Shown: positions 57,217 through 64,000 of the stretch, piece by piece
Layout: every line of letters starts with the position of its first letter
Numbering within the stretch: the stretch's first letter is position 1
Assembly: GCF_050908995.1 (NCBI RefSeq)
Contig: NC_135121.1
Span: 5,084,001-5,148,000, forward strand
Length of the DNA: 64,000 nt
Reading direction: 5' to 3'
Source of the DNA: Andrena cerasifolii
Lineage: Eukaryota > Arthropoda > Insecta > Hymenoptera > Andrenidae
Notes under the pieces: generated by a model
What the model was told of the DNA's origin: nothing
Seen by the model: only the letters and a program-made list of their open reading frames with translations
Database searches by the model: none
Made by a program: the position numbers and the translations under genes

Positions 57217-57855
57217 AAAAGTTTCATATACACAGTCTGTTGCCGGACTGGTCATCGAAGGTCCTTTACAATCGCTCACGCTTGCGGGAACTACTTCATA
57301 ACGATCATTACGCTTAACTATACTCATTTTATGCGGTTCTAAATACTTGTGTTTTAATTTCAGCTTCGACCAAAGTGTCTTTTTTTAAGAAACACTAAAT
57401 CGCCTTCCTTATATTTCCTCGCTGGTATACACTTTCGATTGCATGTTTTTCTTAAGCCGGCAGTCTCAATTCACCACGACCCTCCTGGAACGCTTGAATT
57501 CTTGTTCCATCAGCGCAATAATTTCGTGACCTCGCTTATATCGCATTCGTGTGTCGAATATAACTTCAAACTGCGTCATACCTATACCCCGCTGATATGT
57601 GCTATTAAGGCACCGTTGTAGTTTGTCGACATGCACCATTGTTCGAGATTATTCATGGATAATTTTGCAAACACTGGTATTAGTGTTCTAATAGTCCGTT
57701 CCACTTGACCGTTCTCCCCTGATACTGCAGTACCTCGATTCCTTCGTCGTTACCACAATTTTGGAACTCAGCGGAAGAAAATGCAGTTCCTTGATCGGAA
57801 ATAACTCGCTCAGGATTTCCGAAATTCTTTTGTTATCTGCTTAATTTATTGGCTA
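57217..57855 (-). pseudogene. Gypsy integrase core and C-terminus relic
   Basis: Integrase joins the DNA copy to the host chromosome. After the Helitron insertion the minus frame resumes with FGNPERVISDQGTAFSSAEF (about 57835-57775), which holds the second catalytic Asp. Shifted pieces follow (LRLPA..., about 57470) and a C-terminal RNDRYEVV then GPSMTSPATD, ending with TAA at 57217. Many stops; inactive. Confidence 0.85.
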
Positions 57856-58173
57856 CTAGCTTAAAGTGCCCGGCGTTCCCCGGGTAAAACTTCGATTATC
57901 ACGGAGTGTCAAGAGGGTGAAACAAGGGGGAAGGGGTGGGATGTCCAGATTTCATGGTAGCCTATATTTTCCGCAGGGTTCGAGAGAGTACTTTTGCAAA
58001 ATTTGGTCCAGATCGATTTAAAAATCGGGATAAAAGGTATACTATATGTTGTCCCTGGTCCTAGACTACGTATATACAAACTTTCAGAAAGATCCGTTGC
58101 GTAGTTGCGACGTGATTGATGTGTGATGACGTGTGATGACAAACACACTTTCGCATTTATTATATTAATAGGA
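57856..58173 (-). mobile_element. Helitron inserted in the gypsy integrase
   Basis: On the minus strand it starts TCCTATTAATATAATAAATG and ends with a CCCGG..CCGGG hairpin and CACTTTAAGCTAG followed by host T. There is no target duplication, and the gypsy frame continues exactly across the two borders, which fixes both ends. The preceding host base is G, not the usual A. About 318 bp, no coding. Confidence 0.88.
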
Positions 58174-58736
58174 CTTCTTTCGCGCTAAGCGTCTTAGTTG
58201 GATATAACCACGAGAACTTAGAAAAACTACTGCTACAAAAATATAGCGATACGCCTTGCCTGTCGCAGTCATGGATCTCTACGTGATCGATATAAGTGCT
58301 GAGCGGCCTATCGCCTTTCGGTAACGGCATTAGTTCTCCTTCTTTTTCACCAGCCTTCTTATCTGAAATAATGCAGGTAATGAAATTCTTAAGTTTTTCT
58401 TCTAACCGTGGAATATAATACTCTGTCTCAATACTTCTTTTTATCTTCTTCACTCTGGAATGACCGTGTTTATGCGCGCCGCGTATTAGTTCCACCTTTA
58501 AACAATTTGGTGCGACTATCAAATTCCGATGTTCTATGCTAAATTTGAATTCTTCGAGAGTTAACGCCAAACACGCTACTTTCGGTGTGAGATACTTTTT
58601 CGATAAAGTCTTCTTAATTCTTCGCAGTCAGAAATAATCTTAAATCTAATTCCTAACAAGTATACACGTAATTTCTTAATCGCACCACAACACCACTTTG
58701 CAATCCTAGGCACCAGTTCAGAGCGGCGCGTGGAGC
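58174..58736 (-). pseudogene. Gypsy RNase H end and integrase N-terminus relic
   Basis: AIKKLRVYLLGIRFKIISDC near 58665 is the RNase H of Ty3/gypsy Pol, followed after a frame change by MALTLEEFKFSIEHR at 58570. Integrase starts with a degraded zinc finger: AHKHGH is kept, but the Cys pair is reduced (FITCIISDKKA). Then PLPKGDRPLSTYIDHVE with the first catalytic Asp and FSKFSWLYPTKTLSAKEV, where the Helitron sits. One 136-codon frame at 58160-58570 covers most of it. Confidence 0.9.
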
Positions 58737-58799
58737 AATTACGTTGCGCGTGATATGATATGAAACACAGAAATGAAAGGACTGTTGCGATTATGGAGT

Positions 58800-59412
58800 A
58801 AAGTACCGAATGCCGACTAAAGTCGGCGCTAGGATCGCCGTGGATGCCTACTATAGTTGGCGCTCGGGTCCAGAGGCCGCCGCATGCATGTCGACCATGG
58901 ACATAGGAACATAGGTACGAAGGAATAGTTGCGGGGGGTGATATCCTTACGGGAGGGGTGACGAGGTAACCCACGCCTTCTTTCTATTGGCTGCTGCTTC
59001 GCACAAGCGCAGTGATGTGTAATGATGAACGCTTGTCGCGTCGCACCAGGGATAGTGGCAGCCATATTTGAAGCGTTTCTCGTAGTGTGGTATGCAGTGC
59101 GCATTCACCTCATATATTTTAATAATTATACATGCATATTTTTCTTCAATTTTCATTATTTTTACAATTTATATTCGTGAATAATCACTTCGTTAGTATA
59201 TACTTACAATTAGACGTCTGTATGTACTAATCTGTAGCAAACACTTTTTCATTATTAGCGTTACGGAGCATGCGTAGAATGCGACCAATCAAATCCAGGC
59301 AGATGTAGGTGCTCTCCCCCCCAAATATGTATCACTCCCCTCGCCTAAAGTCACAACTATTCCTTCGTCCTTATATTCCTATGTCCATGATGTCGACTAA
59401 ATTCGGTACTAG
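58800..59412. mobile_element. Foldback insertion in the gypsy pol region
   Basis: CATGGACATAGGAACATAGG at 58896 is inverted near 59390, and GTACGAAGGAATAGTTG extends the arms; GTACCGAAT and GTCGAC extend them outward. It occupies the place where reverse transcriptase should be. The centre is AT-rich. Confidence 0.72.
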
Positions 59413-60559
59413 GAGCAAAAGGGTGAAAATCGTTCTTAATGCAGGACCGCCAACCTCCCGGTATTTCTTTTCGTCCATTAACGATAGTTCCCTCCCTGCA
59501 TCAATCAACACATCGCACTTCACATTTCTGATTTTAATCTCGCAAATTGTCTTATTTCCTGTTATACAGTTCACTTTCGTACTGTGTTGCACCGCACTTA
59601 GATAGCGCTTCGCGATGTGTGCAAAGTCGTTGCATTTATAACACTTTGGGCCTTTACCCCGTTCACGGCAATACTTCACCTCGATGTCGATGTTTTGCCC
59701 GCTACATTTGATTTTTCTTTTCTTACTATCCCCTTCGGCTCCGATTCTTCGTTTGTGTGCGTACTGCATTGTAGTTTGCCCTCGATTCAGTCGTAGACGT
59801 CCTGATTGTTTTTGTAATTGTTCTATTGTAGACTCCTGATATAGAATCATTTTATTATACTCCTTATCCGGTATTCCGTTGATGGTGTGATCTATTATAG
59901 TCTGATTTTCGAGAGTTGAGACCTGAGGCGGGTCCCTTGGACGGAGCGTGGTTAAGGAGAAACCAATGGTACGCTACGGATTGCGTGCGGCGTAGCGTAC
60001 CATTGGTTCCTCCTTAACCACGCTTCGTCTGATGGACGCGCCTCAGGTCTATACTCCTGAAAAACAGACTATAGTGCGCTTTCTTCCACGCTTCCCACAC
60101 TGGCTATCTCTATTATTGCATATGTAGACATATTGTCGTCCTGTCTCGTTTGGTTTTCGTTGTCGTCTTGACAGCTGTGCACGTATCTGTGCGCTGTTCA
60201 CCATCGTTTTAAACTCTTCCTTCAATCTTGTCTTCAAGCGTGTTCAGGACGTAATACCTCTTTGTGCCGTCACAAATTGTTTGGCTGATCCTTTCATGAT
60301 TCGCTTTTCACTGTAATAACGCACCTGTTTCTTCGAATTCATCGATCCACTTATGTACTGATAATCTGCCATCACCTGTGAAATATGAAAGTGATTCTTC
60401 TACGTCTCGTATCGCAAGCGTGTTTATCTGCGCCACTGTTTCCACCCTACGTTTCTTCATATTTCTCTCTGATTCTCTATAGATAGAAATCTTCCTTATC
60501 TTCTTCCCGTGATTCAGATTCCTCTTCGTCGGAATCGGTTGTGTCGTCTCAGTTGACAC
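59413..60559 (-). pseudogene. Gypsy gag and protease relic
   Basis: Gag packages the RNA and protease matures it. Starts MSTETTQPIPTKRNL at 60559; RDVEESLSYF and GRLSVHKWIDEFEE follow (about 60400-60330). Then LKEEFKTMVNSAQIRAQLSR, NETGRQYVY (60237-60115), the TA element, and MILYQESTIEQL from 59850. A zinc knuckle CYKCNDFAHIAK near 59640 lacks its last Cys. Protease has LIDAG where family members have D-(T/S)-G. Frameshifts in gag. Inactive. Confidence 0.9.
59898..60071. mobile_element. TA-flanked MITE in gypsy gag, 174 bp
   Basis: TIRs TAGTCTGATTTTCG and, inverted, TAGTCTGTTTTTCA; arms continue AGACCTGAGGCG and ACCAATGGTACGCTACG. TA at 59896-59897 and 60072-60073. Gag reads on across it. 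Confidence 0.85.
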
Positions 60560-60900
60560 GTGCTTAAATCGTGCATAAGTTGGTCGTGCTTAAATGTAGT
60601 TCTCTTAGTTTTTCTATTTTTGTCTTGCCTGCTGCTGCTGTTTCTACGACAATCCAGTCACTGTCTCTTGTACTTGCTCCCGTCTTACGTGCTTACTTGC
60701 CTTCTCGGTTCTTCTCTTTTACCTGTCTCTTCACCGACGTCACGTTCCTGATTCTTTTCGCACCGCCAGTTATCACTCACTTTATCTCTTTCACTTTTGC
60801 TTTTCGTAAACACTGAATGGCTTCACAGAATACTTGGTTCCATCTGTGTCAATTCCTTCACCCGCGAAAAATCCCGATCTTTCACTAATCCCGGCTTTAG

Positions 60901-60918
60901 ACCCCAAACGAGCCCCCA
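60901..60918 (-). promoter_or_regulatory. Primer-binding site resembling tRNA-Pro
   Basis: Minus-strand TGGGGGCTCGTTTGGGGT, three bases inside the LTR. It differs at about three positions from the tRNA-Pro-type site TGGGGGCTCGTCCGGGAT known from many retroelements. Confidence 0.65.
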
Positions 60919-60921
60919 ATT

Positions 60922-61216
60922 TGTAGGGAAGTCGCGGTACCGCGAATGCTAAGATGAAATAAATCTAAAAATACTATAATAATAAAAAGAACAATATACA
61001 TATGTTAAAAATATAGAATCCCTATCAAAGTAACGCGACTACACTCTGTGCATGCTCGTAGAGGACTGCCTCCTTTTGTTCGCCGCCACGCTATTGCCTT
61101 GTGACCTTGGTCGTCACGAGACATAATCACACTCGCACGCAGGTCCGGTTCAATCATCTACGCCGAACTATATACGTCTCGCCCACACACCGCATCGCAT
61201 AACGGGTGCTTGCTAC
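60922..61216 (-). repeat. Gypsy 5' LTR
   Basis: TGTAGGGAAGTCGC at 60922 and GCTTGCTACA at 61216 give TG...CA with inverted TGTAG/CTACA ends, next to the primer site. About 295 bp. The partner LTR at the other end is missing, so age cannot be estimated from LTR divergence. Confidence 0.7.
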
Positions 61217-61382
61217 ATACCATTCCTACATTAGTATTATACGTAATGTTGATTCTTCAGTGACACATAATAATTATGCATATATGAAAAGAACTAAAAA
61301 AGGTATCAATAGCACACGTGTGTCGTTCTATGCCATGAACTACATTACTGTACACAGTACGGTCACCATATGCCCCAAACTA

Positions 61383-61673
61383 GAGCACTAAAGAGGTGAG
61401 TACGTGCATCCGCCATATTGGGTCCTCTGGAGAGAGAAAATTATTGAGTACCCGCCTTTTTGAGTATTGTCAAATGCGCTTTATAAACAAAATATGCGTT
61501 GTTGATATTGTTGCGTGGTAGCACGACACATTATTAGAGTATTTTATTACATTCAAGTTTATATTTGGTTTATAAAGCGGATTTGACAATACTCAAAAAG
61601 GCGGGTACTCAATAATCTTCTCTCTCCAGAGGACCCAATATGGCGGATGCACATACTCACCTCTTTAGTGCTC
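61383..61673. mobile_element. TA-flanked palindromic MITE, 291 bp
   Basis: Arms of about 105 bp start GAGCACTAAAGAGGTGAGTA; TA at 61381-61382 and 61674-61675. CCGCCATATTGGGTCC and AGTACCCGCCTTTTTGAGTA are inverted in both arms. AT-rich, unsymmetrical centre. Confidence 0.88.
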
Positions 61674-61757
61674 TACCCAAACCCGTCAACTGCATTGACA
61701 TGCAGTTGCATGGCAGTGTCGCGAGATGGCAGTGCCCATTGCCGTCGTTGTATAACC

Positions 61758-62135
61758 GGGTGCGTTCCGATTCACGCATACTGCGCATGAAGTGCAGAGA
61801 CAACCGTTCCGTTTTAAGGTGCGTTTTGACGTGACACTGAAGTCATGACATTCGCTGTCGTGACACTGTATTACAGCGAATGTCATGACTTCAGTGTCAC
61901 GTCAAAACGCACCTTTAGTTACTGCGCGTCATTGGTGTTGCAGAGAATTCCCTAGAATCCTTTCACTTCCGATGCAGCCAGCGCGCAGTGACTACTTCAC
62001 GTCTCGAGTTTCGGCGTTTGCTGCGCGCTCGCTGCATCGGAAGTGGCATCGTATTGGCGGCAAGTGAGAGAAATTCTAGGGCATCGTACGATGCCACCAA
62101 TTTCATGCGCTTACTGCGCGAATCGGAACGCACCC
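61758..62135. mobile_element. GGGTGCGTTCC element, 3-bp TSD, with a nested MITE
   Basis: TIR GGGTGCGTTCCGATTC, perfect in inverted form at 62120-62135. ACC at 61755-61757 and 62136-62138. Inner arms include CTTCCGATGCAGCCAGCGCG near 61965 and its inverse near 62030. The left arm is interrupted by 61817-61914. PIF/Harbinger-like by end and TSD length; related to 22264-22356. Confidence 0.8.
61817..61914. mobile_element. Perfect 98-bp palindromic MITE, TTA TSD
   Basis: AGGTGCGTTTTGACGTGACA at 61817 is exactly inverted at the right end; arms are about 43 bp with a tiny loop (CGTGACACTGTATT). TTA at 61814-61816 and 61915-61917. The perfect arms imply recent insertion or gene conversion. The TWA target fits PIF/Harbinger. 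Confidence 0.9.
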
Positions 62136-62195
62136 ACCGTGAGTCCATGAATTATGGGGGCGCGAAGTTTGAACTGAATGTACAACACGGTTGAA

Positions 62196-62272
62196 TGTAG
62201 TAGGGAAATGAATTGGGGTGAAATTGGCGGGAGTTTAAAATGTTTGAAAGTAGTTGAAGATGTTTCAATAGA
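62196..62272 (+). repeat. Dispersed repeat, copy 2 (partner at 18733)
   Basis: GTTGAATGTAGTAGGGAAAT and GGGTGAAATTGGCGGGAGT match copy 1 in order and orientation. Confidence 0.6.
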
Positions 62273-63546
62273 CAAACTTCAACATTGGAAATAAATCAAT
62301 ATTTATTACTTGGAGGTGATTGTTTAGTTACCTGAATTTTACTCTTCATCCCTCTCTCTACATATATGAATTCATTGCTGAGGCATTAAATGTTTGTTAA
62401 TTAGGGAATCGATAGAAGGCAACAAATGTAACAACGATTGAGAATCTATTTATAATTAAATAGTTATTTTTACTGGTTCTTGGTAGCTAAGGCAGCACGT
62501 AGTTAACAAAATATGTTTAAATGTTCGTTTGAACAATTCATTCAATTACTGGTGGTAAAAGCTGACAGACGCGTTTTCGGAACTTGAAAAGTCTTGTTGA
62601 TTCTATTAAAGTTTATGTTAATGAGTTTAATTAAAGCTATTTATTCGAGTTCGAGGTTAAATTGTTGTTGCTTATTTAGAGTTTCTTCTATATAATATTT
62701 AATTCAACCGCGAGCAGAGTGTTTCAGCGCTCCACGGACAAAAACCCTGCTCCAGTCGAAATCCACCAGGCGGCGACCCAACACCGTGCGTTCCAACACT
62801 ATTATCTATCTCTGTCTGCTTGGAGTGGATTTATAAAATTAAAATAAGACACAAAGCCTCAAAAAATAAAACCTCACGTGAAAAAATTTATTCTATATTT
62901 TCGACTTTCTTTTTCACGTAAAATCACCCGCTCCTCAGTTATACCATCAATACTGGGACACTGTGTACAATAGTAGCAAAACGAATCATTAAAAGGCATT
63001 CTCCGAGAAATTTTGGAATTGAAGGGAACATTTCAGAGGTTGTCACGAGACCGGTAGTTTCTGCGCTCAGCTTTCTGAAAAAATTTCTGTTCTTTATGTC
63101 AGGTATTTTAGGAGATCTGGGCTTACTGTTGCGGAAGATATTTTCAAAAATCTAAACATTCAGAATATGTGAAAACAATCGATTTTTTCCACCCACCAAA
63201 TGATAATACCCCCTTAATGATAGGTACGTAGAATGTATCATATAATTATAAATGTATAATATTTGAATGTGTAATATTTGTTTTTTTAAATAAATACAGA
63301 CGTGCAGTGTGGAACGGAAGCATTTTGATATGATTTCCTACGTTCATATTTGATCATAACACAATAATGCAATAATGTTCTAAACAATGGTTCTAAAGTA
63401 ATGAAGTCTTCAAAGTGACGAGTTTAAATATTTTTTCAGCAAAAATACTATAGGAAAATATTAAATTCAGGCTCTTTTTTGTTCTCAACATATTGTTTTT
63501 TCATCAATTCCGAACAAGTAATAGTATCAAAGTATGAAATGAGGCA
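62273..63546. other. AT-rich interval, nothing recognised
   Basis: A GC-richer patch near 62710-62830 has no open frame of note. No terminal repeats seen. Confidence 0.5.
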
Positions 63547-63684
63547 TTGAGAGCAAAAGCGGACTAACCCGCATTTTTTGCGAAATTGAGTTAGTAGCAA
63601 AATGTATTCCAATAGGCTGTGCTAATTATATAAAATAGAAAAATAATTTTTTGTCGATGCGAGTTAGACCGTTTCTGCTCTCAA
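63547..63684 (+). mobile_element. Short inverted-repeat element, copy 2
   Basis: TTGAGAGCAAAAGCGGACTA at the left and the inverse (TTGAGAGCAGAAACGGTCTA) at the right. It is the complement of 24843-24991. The left flank GAGGCA belongs to the longer end of the other copy, so the right end is slightly truncated. Confidence 0.8.
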
Positions 63685-64000
63685 ATAAAAGTTTTAGTAA
63701 CTTTCTTGTAATTATTAATGAAATAAATAAATTTTTATTTTATAATTATTGGAACAGAAATTCGTTTCAATAAAACGGCAAGTGGTAATGTAAAAATTTG
63801 ATTACGCTAAATGTATGTAGATACTCTTAATAATTAATCAAGCTGTTACTGTAACTACATTATATCCAAATAATAAACACTGAATTCAGCGCGGCTATTT
63901 CATTTGAATGTTACGCGATAATACTCAGAGACTTTAAATTTTCATATTTATCGATTCCACATCAGAACTGGTTCTCTTTTATTGTTTTATTGGGAAATAA
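63685..64000. other. AT-rich end of the window
   Basis: Nothing recognised. Confidence 0.5.

Larger units (their letters stand above)
57134..61216 (-). mobile_element. Ty3/gypsy LTR retrotransposon relic
   Basis: On the minus strand the order is LTR (60922-61216), tRNA primer site, gag, protease, RNase H, integrase, ending at 57217. Reverse transcriptase is missing and the 3' LTR was not found. At least three later elements interrupt it (57856-58173, 58800-59412, 59898-60071). No envelope gene is seen. Confidence 0.92.

Noticed and set aside
58576..58974. 132-codon minus frame as one protein
   Set aside because: Only its C-terminal third is gypsy RNase H; the rest is read-through of an inserted foldback.

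Overview
This is eukaryotic, AT-rich genomic DNA dominated by transposable-element debris. It looks like an insect; the flavour of the Ty3/gypsy, DIRS, PIF/Harbinger and LINE relics suggests an ant, bee or other hymenopteran, but that is inference. There are no bacterial operons, no CRISPR array and no tRNA or rRNA gene that I can support. Nearly all open frames under about 130 codons are chance or repeat-internal.

Host gene content is sparse. The best call is a first coding exon at 11528-11585 (+): a 19-residue signal peptide, then a consensus splice donor, with an ATG-free leader of about 200 nt upstream. A second candidate coding exon at 54974-55162 (+) has an AG acceptor and a GTAAGT donor. 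Its phase fits the first exon directly, so the 43 kb between them may be one repeat-filled first intron. A third, weaker candidate is an exon-like island at 35814-36062.

Layout. 0.6-11 kb: TTAA- and TA-flanked foldback elements, a short Helitron, and a Tc1 transposase relic. 13.5-23.2 kb: a dense field of non-autonomous DNA transposons, several with target-site duplications (TSDs) readable by eye and several nested. 23.5-26.0 kb: LINE relic (-). 26.9-27.9 kb: a palindrome of about 1 kb. 28.9-30.1 kb: LINE RNase H relic (+). 31-40 kb: small palindromic elements and a MADF-domain relic (-). 40.3-40.9 kb: PIF/Harbinger transposase relic (+). 43.6-48.5 kb: DIRS-type tyrosine-recombinase retroelement relic (-). 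52-53.5 kb: a three-level nest (solo LTR inside a TTAA element inside a hAT-like element). 57.1-61.2 kb: Ty3/gypsy element (-) broken by a Helitron, a TA element and a larger foldback. 61.4-62.1 kb: stacked palindromes.

No intact transposase, reverse transcriptase or integrase survives, so these copies cannot move by themselves. The novelty lies in uncatalogued short-element families, their order of nesting, the large palindrome, and the possible secreted-protein gene. I found no convincing undescribed multi-gene system.
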